A stretch of 46,017 bases of DNA from Opitutales bacterium (GCA_017935025.1 JAGBIL010000004.1:1-46017), one strand, 5' to 3'. Counted from the stretch's first letter, positions 8,638-17,998 are shown. Numbers and translations: made by a program. Notes: generated from the sequence alone by a model not told the origin.

Positions 8638-11600
8638 ATGGATTCTGTAAAAAGTATACTCGTTACCCTTTCCCTAACCGCGTTTTTGTGCAGTTGCTCC
8701 GACGAAAAAATTTCCGGAAACGCCGCCGCTCCCGCAGCGGAAAAAAATTACGTCCTCGCGGAAAAAATCGCTTACGCGGACGCGGGCGTTTCGCGCGAAA
8801 CTTTTGACTTCGGTTGGAAATTCGCAAAATTCGGCAAACACGCAGATTGCCTCGCGGCGCAGGAACCGGGCGCGCCTGTCGGCGTTGCCGCCGCTTCAAG
8901 CGAGGAAGCGCACAATCCCGCCGGAAACGCCATCGACGGGAACACCTCCACACGCTGGTGCGCAAACGACAGCAACAAAGCGTCACTGCTGGTCGATCTC
9001 GGACGTACGCGCGACATCGGAACAAGCAAAATTTCCTGGGAAAAAGCCGCCAACTACCGCTATTCGATTTTTGTTTCTTCCGACGGAAAAACTTGGGAAA
9101 AGCTCGCCGACCAAAGCACAAAGACCGTTCCCGCGAAAGAAAACACGGAAATGCTCAACCGTAATTTCCGCTACGCCAAAATCGATATCACACCGCCGGA
9201 CAAAAGCTCTTGGGCAAGCATTATCGAGTGGGAATTTTTCGGGAAGGACGGAAAGAAAATTACGCCGGAAAATCCGAAGACCGGACCCGCGCTGAAAGCG
9301 TACGAAGCAGCGTTTGACGATTCCGGCTGGCGCAAACTTGATCTCCCGCACGATTGGGGTGTCGAAAGCAAGTTTCTCGCGTCCGAGCCGAATCAAACCG
9401 GCTCGCTCCCGTGGAACGCCGTCGGCTGGTACCGCAAGGAATTTGACGTTCCCGCAGAAAAATCCGGCAAAAAATTCTTCCTCGATTTCGACGGCGTAAT
9501 GATGATGCCGCAGGTTTATGTGAACGGGAAGCTCGCCGGAGAATGGAAATACGGCTACTCTTCGTTCCGCGTCGACATCACGCCGTTTCTCAAATTCGGC
9601 GAAAAAAATACAGTCGCCGTCCGCGCGGAAAATCTGCCGAACTCCACGCGCTGGTATCCGGGCGCAGGAATTTACCGCCACGTTTGGCTCGTCGAAAAAA
9701 ATCCGACCCACATCGACTACAACGGCATTTGGGTAAAAACGCCGGAAATTTCCGCCGTGGAAATACGCGACGGCAAACGCTACGCGGGAACGGCAAAAGT
9801 TACGGCGGAAACGACAGTCGTAAAGAACCTTAAGGACTCTAACGACCTTAAAGTCCTCACAGAAATCAAAAAAGACGGCAAAGTTCTCGCCAAATCCGAG
9901 GGCGAAAATTCCGAACTTACGCTCCGCGACATCGAGCTCTGGGACATCGAAAATCCCGCACTCTACACGCTCGTGACAACGGTTGTCGCCGACGGCAAAG
10001 TCATCGACCGGCAGGAAACCGTTTTCGGCGTTCGCAAATCCGAATGGAAAGCCGACGGCTATTACCTCAACGAACGCCGCGTGCCGATTCAGGGCGTTTG
10101 CCAACACCACGACCTCGGACCGCTCGGCGGCGCCGTTCACACGCGAGCGATGGAACGCCAAATCGAAATTCTGAAAAGCTTCGGCGTGAACGCGATTCGC
10201 ACCTCGCACAATCCGCCCGCACCGGAATTGCTCGATCTTTGCGACCGCATGGGCATTCTCGTGGATGACGAATTGCTCGACTGTTGGAAACATCTCAAAG
10301 AAGGCAAAACCAACGGCTACAATCTTTTCTGGGAAAATTGGCGGGAACGCGACGTGCGCAATTTCGTCATGCGCGACCGCAATCACCCCTGCGTAATTAT
10401 GTGGTCCGTCGGGAACGAAATCGAAGAACAGCACTCCCCAGACGGACCCGAGCTTGCGAAAGACCTTGTGGACCGCTTCCACCGCTACGACCCGACGCGA
10501 CCGACCACCATCGGCAGCAACGACATCCGCGCTTCCCGCACGAATTTCGGCAAACAGTTCGACGTTTTCGGCTTCAACTACAAACCGAACAACTACACCG
10601 AATTTGCAACCAACAACCCGAATACGCCCTTCTACGGCTCGGAAACCTGCTCAACCGTGAGTTCCCGCGGATTTTACTCGTTCCCGGTGAACGAGAAGGA
10701 TTTTGACACCGCGTTCTGGCACCGCAATTTCTGCGATAGCCTCGCCGCCTGCCAAGTGAGCGATTACGCAATTTACGCGACGGGCTGGGGCTCCACGCCG
10801 GATATCGAATTCGGCGCTATCGAAGACCAACCGCGCACGGCGGGCCAATTCGTTTGGACGGGCTTCGACTACCTCGGCGAGCCAACACCGTGGAATCTCG
10901 GGCGCAAGCCCGCGAACGACTTCCGCGGCGCGTCGCCGGAAGAAGTCGCCCGCCTCGAAAAGGAATTTGCGGAAATTTTGAAACAGGGCTCGCCTTCCCG
11001 CAGTTCGTATTTCGGCATCGTTGACCTTTGCGGCTTTCGCAAAAACGTCGCGTGGCTCTGGCAATCCGAATGGCTTCCGAATGTTCCGATGGCGCACATT
11101 CTCCCGCACTGGAATTGGGAAGGCTCCCGCGAAGGCAAAACAACGCCCGTTTTCGTCTTCACGAGCGGAGACTCCGCAGAGCTTTTCCTCAACGGGAAAT
11201 CCCTCGGCAAGCGTGCCAAGAAAAAAGGCGCAAAAATCACGAACAAAGATTTGAACGGCGACCAACGGGAACGCTTCCGCCTCACCTGGATGGACGTGAA
11301 GTACGAACCCGGCGTGCTCGAAGTTGTCGCCTACAAAGACGGGAAAGAATGGGCGCGCGACAAAGTCGAAACGACCGGCGTTCCCGCAGGCTTTAAGGCG
11401 GAAGCCGACCGCTCCGTGATTCGCGGCGACGGACGCGACCTTTCCTACATCACAATTTCAGTCGTCGACGCGCAGGGACGCGTGGTTCCAACGGCGAAAA
11501 ATCCGTTCAGATTCTCCGTACGCGGGAACGCCGAAATCGTCGGTGTATGCAACGGCGACCCGACCGACCACGCTTCGATGAAAGGCTCCGAAATGAAAGC

Positions 11601-11718
11601 GTTCGCGGGACTCGCACAAGTGATTCTGCGCTCCAAACGCGGCACAACGGGCGAAGCCGAACTCGTCATCGACGGCGGCGACCTCGGCACGCAAACGCTG
11701 AAAATCAATGTCCGTTAA
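8638..11718 (+). CDS. GH2 beta-galactosidase-like lipoprotein with inserted F5/8C domain
   Basis: A 1026-residue exported glycosidase. Residues 1-20 form a lipoprotein signal with lipobox LCSC, so it is probably membrane-anchored in the periplasm or on the outer membrane. A discoidin (F5/8 type C, CBM32-like) domain at about 80-205 is nested within the start of the GH2 sugar-binding domain, which resumes at YEAAFDDSGWRKLDLPHDW. The TIM barrel begins near VPIQGVCQHHD; the acid/base Glu is in SVGNEIEEQ (about residue 594) and the nucleophile Glu in YGSETCS (about 669). The C-terminal beta domains resemble DUF4982/Big-type modules. The substrate could be beta-galactoside or beta-glucuronide; galactoside is the usual default. 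Confidence 0.93.
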   Translation: MDSVKSILVTLSLTAFLCSCSDEKISGNAAAPAAEKNYVLAEKIAYADAGVSRETFDFGWKFAKFGKHADCLAAQEPGAPVGVAAASSEEAHNPAGNAIDGNTSTRWCANDSNKASLLVDLGRTRDIGTSKISWEKAANYRYSIFVSSDGKTWEKLADQSTKTVPAKENTEMLNRNFRYAKIDITPPDKSSWASIIEWEFFGKDGKKITPENPKTGPALKAYEAAFDDSGWRKLDLPHDWGVESKFLASEPNQTGSLPWNAVGWYRKEFDVPAEKSGKKFFLDFDGVMMMPQVYVNGKLAGEWKYGYSSFRVDITPFLKFGEKNTVAVRAENLPNSTRWYPGAGIYRHVWLVEKNPTHIDYNGIWVKTPEISAVEIRDGKRYAGTAKVTAETTVVKNLKDSNDLKVLTEIKKDGKVLAKSEGENSELTLRDIELWDIENPALYTLVTTVVADGKVIDRQETVFGVRKSEWKADGYYLNERRVPIQGVCQHHDLGPLGGAVHTRAMERQIEILKSFGVNAIRTSHNPPAPELLDLCDRMGILVDDELLDCWKHLKEGKTNGYNLFWENWRERDVRNFVMRDRNHPCVIMWSVGNEIEEQHSPDGPELAKDLVDRFHRYDPTRPTTIGSNDIRASRTNFGKQFDVFGFNYKPNNYTEFATNNPNTPFYGSETCSTVSSRGFYSFPVNEKDFDTAFWHRNFCDSLAACQVSDYAIYATGWGSTPDIEFGAIEDQPRTAGQFVWTGFDYLGEPTPWNLGRKPANDFRGASPEEVARLEKEFAEILKQGSPSRSSYFGIVDLCGFRKNVAWLWQSEWLPNVPMAHILPHWNWEGSREGKTTPVFVFTSGDSAELFLNGKSLGKRAKKKGAKITNKDLNGDQRERFRLTWMDVKYEPGVLEVVAYKDGKEWARDKVETTGVPAGFKAEADRSVIRGDGRDLSYITISVVDAQGRVVPTAKNPFRFSVRGNAEIVGVCNGDPTDHASMKGSEMKAFAGLAQVILRSKRGTTGEAELVIDGGDLGTQTLKINVR

Positions 11719-11737
11719 ACGGCAAAACCGATCATGG

Positions 11738-11774
11738 AAAAAGTTCGTCTCCGCACGGAGGCGAACTTTTTTTT
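11738..11774 (+). terminator. Terminator after the GH2 gene
   Basis: AAAAAGTTCG-T-CTCC pairs with GGAG-G-CGAACTTTTT around GCAC, a stem of about 15 bp with one G.U, followed by further T. It lies 20 bases after the GH2 stop codon and before the SGNH gene. Confidence 0.9.
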
Positions 11775-11853
11775 TATCCGGAAAAAATCCCGCAGCATCC
11801 GCTCCACAAAAATCTTTGCTTTCTCTGCATTTTTGTAAAAAAATCTGCCTCCA

Positions 11854-13419
11854 ATGAAACTCTTGCAGAAAAAAATCCCCCTCCTCGTTTCCGCCTTTTT
11901 CGCGTGCGCCGCATCGGTTTTTGCCGCTCCCGCAAACGCCGATCCCGGCAATATCGTTTTTATCGGCGACTCCATCACCAACGGCGGGAAGTACCTCGCC
12001 GGTCCCGTGCCGAGTTACCGTTACCAGCTATTCAAAGCATTCGTCGACAACGACGTAAAATTTTCGCCGATGGGCATGACGCAGGGGGCCGCGTGGCAAA
12101 CCGATGTTTCCGCGCTCACGCCGGATTATCGCGGAAAAAAATTTGAAAATGTTTCCGAAGCCGCCGCCAGCGGACGCGCCTACCAATACGCCGGGCACAG
12201 CGACGAAAAAATGACGAGCGGACGCGATTACAAGGGCGATCCCGGCACGGCGCACCCCGTGGCAAACCGCGGTCCCGTTACACTCAAACTCGGCTTGCCC
12301 AATCCTTTCGTCAAAGACAAAAAAGCCGCACGCAATTCCTTTTTCGACGGTACAAAACTGAAAAAATACACCGGGGATACCTATAAGTCTCTCTACGGGA
12401 ACAAGAAAGTCGACACGCTCTGCATTCTCATCGGCATCAACGACCTTTATGACGCTTGGGAACCGCACGAAAAAATCGCCGAGCACATTCAAAACATCGT
12501 TTTAGCCTACCAAAAACACAATCCGGCTGTGCGCGTTCACGTTTTTGAACTGCTTCCGACCGCCGCCAACAACGGCACGGGAACGCACGGAAAAAACAAT
12601 TTCGCTCCCTACAATGCCCACCTGCGCAGCGTCGCCGCAAAGTGGAGCAAAGGAAAATCCGTCGTTACCTGCGACGATATCGCACAAGGTTTTTACGCGG
12701 AAGACGGCTCCATGGTCGACACCGCGCGCGGTGCTCATCCGAACGCGCAGGGAGAACTCATCGTCGGCGGCAATATCGCGCGCGTGCTCGGCGTCGGACA
12801 ACGCAACGCGGGATTGAAACGCCTTGATTCCGACGCCCTCGAAACGCAAATTGCACCCTCCTCCGTCGGAAAAAAGAAAGGCTGGAAAATCGATTCCAAA
12901 AAACGCCTCGTTCTTGACACCGACCTGAACGGCGGGAGCGATTTCCGCCGCGCCTGGTCCGGCTCCAAATCCCGGCGCGCGCATCCGTTTACGGTCTCGT
13001 TCAAATTCAAAATGGACGAGACAGCGCGCACGGACAACGTGCTCGGCGTAATCTGCGGGAACGGCGAAGATGCCGGACTGCTTCTCATCAGCGAAAGCGG
13101 TATTTACTGGAACGATACAAACACGCTTCTTTACGGCTCCAAGCCCGGTGTTCGCGAAAACAAAGTTTTTGCCGAAAAACCGTCGAAAATCCGTATTGTC
13201 TGGAAACAAAAAGGCGAAACCGACGGCGGGTTTTACGTTTGGCTCGGAGACCAGCTCATCGGCGAAGCACTGAAAGGCTCGCCCTCCGCCGCCGTGGTTG
13301 ACGCATACAAAAACACGTTCCTCATCGGCGACCTCGGAAACTCCTACGCCGTAAACGCCGTAATTTCCGACATTTCGCTCGACGACAACGCCGCGTACGC
13401 GCCTCTTCGTAATGAATAA
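11854..13419 (+). CDS. Secreted SGNH/GDSL hydrolase with C-terminal lectin-like domain
   Basis: A probable esterase (for example, removing acetyl groups from glycans). The signal peptide covers about 1-30. Block I is IVFIGDSITNGG with the Ser at about residue 39; the Asn block is LIGINDLYD; the His-containing block V is near 295 (ARGAHPNAQGE). After about residue 350 a second beta-rich part (FTVSFKFKMDETARTDNVLG...) looks like a concanavalin-type domain. The stop codon and the last codons (R-N-E-stop) lie within the downstream foldback repeat, so the C-terminus may have been set by repeat insertion. It has its own upstream terminator barrier and sits beside GH2, which suggests a shared role in glycan breakdown. 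The substrate is unknown. Confidence 0.88.
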   Translation: MKLLQKKIPLLVSAFFACAASVFAAPANADPGNIVFIGDSITNGGKYLAGPVPSYRYQLFKAFVDNDVKFSPMGMTQGAAWQTDVSALTPDYRGKKFENVSEAAASGRAYQYAGHSDEKMTSGRDYKGDPGTAHPVANRGPVTLKLGLPNPFVKDKKAARNSFFDGTKLKKYTGDTYKSLYGNKKVDTLCILIGINDLYDAWEPHEKIAEHIQNIVLAYQKHNPAVRVHVFELLPTAANNGTGTHGKNNFAPYNAHLRSVAAKWSKGKSVVTCDDIAQGFYAEDGSMVDTARGAHPNAQGELIVGGNIARVLGVGQRNAGLKRLDSDALETQIAPSSVGKKKGWKIDSKKRLVLDTDLNGGSDFRRAWSGSKSRRAHPFTVSFKFKMDETARTDNVLGVICGNGEDAGLLLISESGIYWNDTNTLLYGSKPGVRENKVFAEKPSKIRIVWKQKGETDGGFYVWLGDQLIGEALKGSPSAAVVDAYKNTFLIGDLGNSYAVNAVISDISLDDNAAYAPLRNE

Positions 13420-13520
13420 TTGATAATGAATAGCGAATAACGCTGTGCTAAGGTTTTTGCTCGGAGAGCAAAAACTTTGAACTGTGAATTATTCATTATT
13501 CACTATTCGTTATTAATTGC
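13411..13520. repeat. Foldback element of GAATAAT/ATTATTC words with GTGCTAAGG core
   Basis: The left arm repeats AATGAATAAT, GATAATGAATAG and CGAATAACG; the right arm is its imperfect inverted copy (GAATTATTCATTATTC, ACTATTCGTTATT). The centre is a hairpin, GTTTTTGCTC-GGA-GAGCAAAAAC (13453-13475). The core GTGCTAAGGTTTTTGC (13445-13460) is found again on the minus strand of the element at 32357-32480. It overlaps the SGNH stop codon and ends just before murE. Confidence 0.75.
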
Positions 13521-13531
13521 TAAAAAAAAAC

Positions 13532-15058
13532 ATGAAAACGCTCAAAGAACTTTTCAGAAAAATTCCGGAAACGCAGTTCGCGGGAACAAACGCCGAAAAC
13601 TGCCGACCGAAAACTCTGCTGACGGATTCCCGCCGCGTCGTTCCCGAAGCGCTGTTTTTTGCGATGGACGGACTGCGCACGAGCGGAAGCGTTTTCGCGG
13701 CGGACGCGATAAGGCGCGGGGCCTGCGCCGTGGTTTCGCGGGAACGCCTCGACCTGCCGCAAGGCATTGCGCAAGTTATTGTTCCGGACGTTGCGCAAGC
13801 CGTGGCGCTTGTCGCGCGTGAATTTTTTGACAATCCCGTCGACGCGTTCCCGCTCGTCGGCGTGACGGGAACAAACGGAAAAACCAGCGTAACTTCGCTC
13901 GTGCGTTTCCTCATGACAAAACAAACTTCGGCCCCGTGGGGTCTCATCGGAACAGTGCGCTACGAGCTGGGGCGGCGCAGTATTCCGTCGTACAAAACCA
14001 CGCCGGAATCGCTCGATTTGGTGTCGCTTTTTGCGGAAATGCGCGATGCCGACTGCGCGGGCGCGGCGATGGAAGTCAGCTCGCACGCGATTGACCAAAA
14101 ACGTGTTTTCGCCCTGCCCTTTTCCGTCGTCGCATTCACGAATCTGACGCAGGACCACATGGATTATCACGGCGACATGGAAAATTATTTCGCCGTTAAA
14201 AGCCGACTTTTCGACGGTTCTCAAGGTGCGTTCCCGCGAGCCGCCGTCATCAACGCGGACGATGTTTACGGGCAAAAACTTTTGGAAAAACTTCCGCCGC
14301 AAACGCGCGCCGTGCCGTTCGGATTTTGTCGCGGGAACGCCGAAGAAGGATTTTTTGCCGAAAATGTTTTGCTCGAAGCCGGAGGAAGTGAATTTACGCT
14401 GAATTGCCCGGCGGGAACGTTTTTCATAAAGACGCAGCTTCCCGGCGATTACAACGTGAGTAACGTGCTGTGCGCGCTCGCGTTGGTCGGCGCACTCGGC
14501 GGGAACGTCGGGCAGGCGGCGAGGGACGTTGCGGAGTTTGACGGCGTTCCCGGGCGCATGGAGCGCGTTCCGGAAAACCCGTTCCCGTTTGATGTTTTCG
14601 TCGATTACGCGCACACAGACGATGCACTGGCAAACGCGCTCGGAATGTTGAAAAAAATCGCGCGCAGACGTGTACTTGTCGTTTTCGGATGCGGCGGGAA
14701 CCGCGACCGCGGGAAGCGCCCGAAAATGGTGCGCGCCGTGCAAAATTTTGCGGATTTTGCGTGGGCAACTTCCGACAACCCGCGCAAAGAATCTCCGGAG
14801 CAAATTTTTGAAGACATGAAAGCCGGCGTAACCGCACCCGAAAAAATCATGTTTGAACCGGACCGCCGCCGCGCAATCGGGCTGGCGCTCGATGCCGCGC
14901 GCGAAGGTGATTGCGTGCTCATCGCCGGAAAAGGTCACGAAACGTATCAGGAATTTGCGGACGTTACGCTTCCGTTTGACGACAAAGCCGTCGCGCAGGA
15001 ACTGCTCTCGCTCCTCGCACACCGCACGGGAAGCCGCTCGCAAGTTTCTTCCCTCTAA
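13532..15058 (+). CDS. murE: UDP-MurNAc-tripeptide synthetase (MurE)
   Basis: Adds the third amino acid to UDP-MurNAc-L-Ala-D-Glu in peptidoglycan synthesis, in the cytosol. The ATP loop GVTGTNGKTSVTSL is near residue 110; other blocks are YKTTPESLDL, MEVSSHAI, TNLTQDHMDYHG, VDYAHTDDALANAL and FGCGGNRDRGKRPKM. The TSDNPRKESP motif is the DNPR signature of enzymes specific for meso-diaminopimelate, consistent with dapA in this window. I start at ATG 13532; a TTG at 13517 would add five residues from repeat DNA. 508 residues, normal length. Seven exact copies of the dispersed octamer in the gene make it one of the densest. Confidence 0.96.
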   Translation: MKTLKELFRKIPETQFAGTNAENCRPKTLLTDSRRVVPEALFFAMDGLRTSGSVFAADAIRRGACAVVSRERLDLPQGIAQVIVPDVAQAVALVAREFFDNPVDAFPLVGVTGTNGKTSVTSLVRFLMTKQTSAPWGLIGTVRYELGRRSIPSYKTTPESLDLVSLFAEMRDADCAGAAMEVSSHAIDQKRVFALPFSVVAFTNLTQDHMDYHGDMENYFAVKSRLFDGSQGAFPRAAVINADDVYGQKLLEKLPPQTRAVPFGFCRGNAEEGFFAENVLLEAGGSEFTLNCPAGTFFIKTQLPGDYNVSNVLCALALVGALGGNVGQAARDVAEFDGVPGRMERVPENPFPFDVFVDYAHTDDALANALGMLKKIARRRVLVVFGCGGNRDRGKRPKMVRAVQNFADFAWATSDNPRKESPEQIFEDMKAGVTAPEKIMFEPDRRRAIGLALDAAREGDCVLIAGKGHETYQEFADVTLPFDDKAVAQELLSLLAHRTGSRSQVSSL

Positions 15059-15065
15059 ATTTCAA

Positions 15066-15094
15066 TTTGCGGGAACGCCGGGCGCTCTTTATCT
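15066..15094 (+). promoter_or_regulatory. Candidate promoter of the autotransporter gene
   Basis: TTTGCG (15066-15071), 17 bases, then TTATCT (15089-15094), preceded by TTTCAA. The spacer carries one octamer copy. The start codon lies 31 bases downstream. Same layout as the promoters before tcdA and ybaB. Confidence 0.4.
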
Positions 15095-15125
15095 TGGAAA
15101 GGAAATTTTTACAGCATTTTCCGAT

Positions 15126-17630
15126 ATGAAGTTCCGACGCGTTTCGCCCGTTTTTTTCTGCGCCGCCGCCCTCGGCTTTTCTCCGATGGCGTTTGCTGCC
15201 GACGAAGAAGTCTACAATCTCAGCGGAGATGCGACGGTAACGAAAACCGTAGCCGCCGGAGACAAACTTATCGCAAATCAGCAGGTCAACACGACTTTTG
15301 AGGGAACACTCGACGGTGCGGGAACGGTTGAGAAAACCGGAACGGGCTCGCTGACGCTTGCCGGCACCGTAAATCTTCAAAATATTACCGTCTCGCAAGG
15401 CACGCTCGCCTTTGCCGACGGGGTCGTCCTGCCCTCCTCGCTCACGATTTACAACAGCGGGACAGTGGCACTTAATTTTTCCGGAAACACCGGTTCGGTG
15501 AGCGTTAGCGATGCCGACCGCATCGGAAATGTCGTTTCTGCGGGAACGCTGACTGCGAACTATCTCGCGGGCAATCTTTTGAACATCACGAGCGGAACGC
15601 TCACGGTGAGCATGGACGCACAGTTCGAGCAAATCAGCGTCCTCAACGGCGCGACGCTCCAAATCGGCACCGGAGAAAACAACTCGTACACCTCGCTCTC
15701 CGGAAATATCGCACTCGAAAAAAACGCGGCGCTCATTTTCAACTGCCGCGCCCCGAGCGCGGGAACGCCAGCAATGGAATATTCCGGACAAATTTCCGGG
15801 GAAGGCGACCTTGTTTTTAACGGGACAAGAGGCGTCCTCTTCACCAGCGGCACGGATCAAACCTACACGGGAACGACCACGCTCAACGCCGGAAGCATGA
15901 TTTTCCGCCGCTCCACGATTCTCGGAAGCGACGGCAACGAGTACTACAATCCGGACGCGAAAGCCGCCGCGCTCGCCTCGGCGGAAGTCGTCGTCAACCC
16001 CGGAACGAATTTCGGCGGACACGTTACCGCCGCCGGAGACATCACGGTCAACGGCACGGCGTTTGCCTCCGTCGCAGACTGGGAAAACAAAATCGGACAA
16101 AACACTTTCTACTCGTGGTACGCGGGCGCGGGAACGCTTCACGCGACGGCGGGAGACACACTTACCGTCAACGGAGACCTAAAAATCGCGAAAACGGAAT
16201 TGCTTTATTACTACCGCCCGACAAGTGCAACGAGCTATACACTCGATGCTTCGGGAAATTCCGGCGGCGCGTTGCAGGTCGATGTCAATGCGCTCGGCGC
16301 GGGAAAAGTCTTTGCCCGCGGGAACGTTGAGCTCGGCGGAACGCTCATTCTCACCGGAGCAAACAACCTCACGCCCGGTAGTAGCTACGTCTTTTTTGAA
16401 TCCGATGCGGAAAAAACGACGGGGACGTTTGAGCAGCTTGTTTACGGCTCGGACAACGTGGTGTTACTGCTTCCCGGTGTCGGCGGAATCCGGGACAACC
16501 AATACGGCGTCGCAACGGTCGAAAACCGCAACGTTCGCAAACGCGGAAGTTTTTCCGAGCACAAAGGGTTATCGGAATTTGTCGATTACCTCGTTTCGCA
16601 ATCCGACGGCATGAACAAAATCGCACAAGCCATAGCGATTTCGAGTACAGACGGCGTAACCGATACCGTAAACAATTTCTCCCCGCTCCCGTATTGTGCA
16701 CTGGCGGAAATGGCGATTCGCCAATCCGACAACGAGTTGGACATGATTTTGCTCGATATCGCACGGGAACGCCGCAATCCGCCGCAATCACAGGACGGAG
16801 TGCGCGTTCCCGCGAATTTTTCTTTCTTCTCCGGTTTAATTACCGATTTCGTCGACCACGAAAGCAAAGATAATACTCCGGTTTACGATTTCGATTCCAT
16901 CGGTGCGTACTTCGGCGGACACACATGGCTCGACGATGAGCGTATCGCCGGATTTTCTCTCGGCGTGCATCGCAGTTCCGCGAAACCGCACGGCGGAGGC
17001 GGAACGCTCGATGATGCCGCTGCCCGTGCAAAAATTTTCGCCGTGTTTACGCCGAAATTCTCAAACTGGTTTCTGACACTCGGCGGCACCTTCGGAGCAC
17101 ACCACTACGACATCAACCGCAGAACCGCGCTCGGGGAAAATTTCGGAACGACGGATGGGCTCGATGCCGGACTTTTTGTCGCCTACAACTACCGCTCAGA
17201 AATTGAAAAAGACCTATTCTTCACGCCGTATTTGCGCTTTGAATACAACTTTTCCTATGTCGGAGGTCACGAGGAAGACGGCTCGGCAAGCCGCCTGCAA
17301 CTGAGGCACATCATTTACAACAACTACCGACTGCGCGTAGGCTCGGGCTTCGAATATTTGGCGGGAACGGGAAAAACATTCGGACTCAATTTCGGCTTTA
17401 TCGGATCGTTCGGCGAGCGACCGGAGATCACTTCGGAATTTGCGGAATATGCCGGATCGCGCACGAAAACCAAAGGGACGGTCGTAGAGCCGATGTCTTT
17501 TGAAATCGCGCCGCGCGTGGGGCTGGAACTCGGTGACGGTTGGACGGCGGAAGCGGTTTTCCGCCTGCAAAGCACGTTTTCCGGCAGCCTCAGCCACTCG
17601 TTCGGCATCGGATTCAGCAAGGATTTTTAA
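15126..17630 (+). CDS. Autotransporter with passenger beta-repeats and outer-membrane barrel
   Basis: A type V secretion protein of 834 residues. The signal peptide is about 1-23 (cut after FAA). The passenger (about 25-550) carries autotransporter-associated beta-strand repeats such as DGAGTVEKTGTGSLTLAG, typical of a beta-helix. The C-terminal barrel starts near residue 560 and has alternating amphipathic strands (TPYLRFEYNFSYVGG, YRLRVGSGFEY), ending in FGIGFSKDF with the usual terminal Phe. No protease or esterase motif is seen, so a surface adhesin or structural role is most likely. I reject the longer upstream frame that overlaps murE because ATG 15126 opens directly on the signal peptide. 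slyX follows after 6 bases. Confidence 0.92.
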   Translation: MKFRRVSPVFFCAAALGFSPMAFAADEEVYNLSGDATVTKTVAAGDKLIANQQVNTTFEGTLDGAGTVEKTGTGSLTLAGTVNLQNITVSQGTLAFADGVVLPSSLTIYNSGTVALNFSGNTGSVSVSDADRIGNVVSAGTLTANYLAGNLLNITSGTLTVSMDAQFEQISVLNGATLQIGTGENNSYTSLSGNIALEKNAALIFNCRAPSAGTPAMEYSGQISGEGDLVFNGTRGVLFTSGTDQTYTGTTTLNAGSMIFRRSTILGSDGNEYYNPDAKAAALASAEVVVNPGTNFGGHVTAAGDITVNGTAFASVADWENKIGQNTFYSWYAGAGTLHATAGDTLTVNGDLKIAKTELLYYYRPTSATSYTLDASGNSGGALQVDVNALGAGKVFARGNVELGGTLILTGANNLTPGSSYVFFESDAEKTTGTFEQLVYGSDNVVLLLPGVGGIRDNQYGVATVENRNVRKRGSFSEHKGLSEFVDYLVSQSDGMNKIAQAIAISSTDGVTDTVNNFSPLPYCALAEMAIRQSDNELDMILLDIARERRNPPQSQDGVRVPANFSFFSGLITDFVDHESKDNTPVYDFDSIGAYFGGHTWLDDERIAGFSLGVHRSSAKPHGGGGTLDDAAARAKIFAVFTPKFSNWFLTLGGTFGAHHYDINRRTALGENFGTTDGLDAGLFVAYNYRSEIEKDLFFTPYLRFEYNFSYVGGHEEDGSASRLQLRHIIYNNYRLRVGSGFEYLAGTGKTFGLNFGFIGSFGERPEITSEFAEYAGSRTKTKGTVVEPMSFEIAPRVGLELGDGWTAEAVFRLQSTFSGSLSHSFGIGFSKDF

Positions 17631-17636
17631 AGAATC

Positions 17637-17852
17637 ATGACCGAAGCCGAATCCGCAGAAGCCCGACTAAAGGAGCTCGAGATCAAAATCACGTTTCTCG
17701 ACGATTACGTTTCCAAGCAAAACCGGACGATTCTCGAACTTTCCCGCGAGGTCGATAAATTGACGCGAGCCTTGCGCTCGCTCGCAGAAAAAACGGAAGC
17801 ACTCGGCTACGGGAACGTCCCGCCCGCCAACGAAAAACCGCCGCACTGGTAA
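17637..17852 (+). CDS. slyX: SlyX family protein
   Basis: A 71-residue cytosolic protein, nearly all coiled coil. The family pattern is clear: LKELEIKITFLDDYVSKQN near 11-29, LSREVDKLTRALRSL near 37-51, and the terminal PPHW characteristic of SlyX. Function is unknown in all species. It starts 6 bases after the autotransporter stop, so it is probably cotranscribed. Confidence 0.9.
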   Translation: MTEAESAEARLKELEIKITFLDDYVSKQNRTILELSREVDKLTRALRSLAEKTEALGYGNVPPANEKPPHW

Positions 17853-17880
17853 GCGCACCGATTCTCCCTGATTTATTTTT

Positions 17881-17947
17881 AACACAGAGAAACACGGTGT
17901 TTTTTGTATAAATCGTATAAAAAACTCCGTGGCGTTGTGCCTCCGTG
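17881..17947. repeat. Foldback element, CACAGAGAAACACGG words
   Basis: ACGG-GTTTTTT-TATA (17894 onward) faces TATA-AAAAAC-CCGT (ending 17930), an imperfect stem, flanked by AACACAGAGAAACACGG and an inverted CTCCGTGGCGTTGTGCC. The words resemble AACGCAGAGAACGCAAAG at 30346-30364. It may end transcription of slyX. Confidence 0.6.
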
Positions 17948-17998
17948 AGAGAAATTTTTCCCTTTCTTCGATTGAGGCTTGAGCCTGATGCTTTGTGC

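Noticed and set aside
14853-15125. Longer N-terminus of the autotransporter overlapping murE
   Set aside because: ATG 15126 opens directly on a normal signal peptide; the extra 91 residues are an out-of-frame reading of murE.
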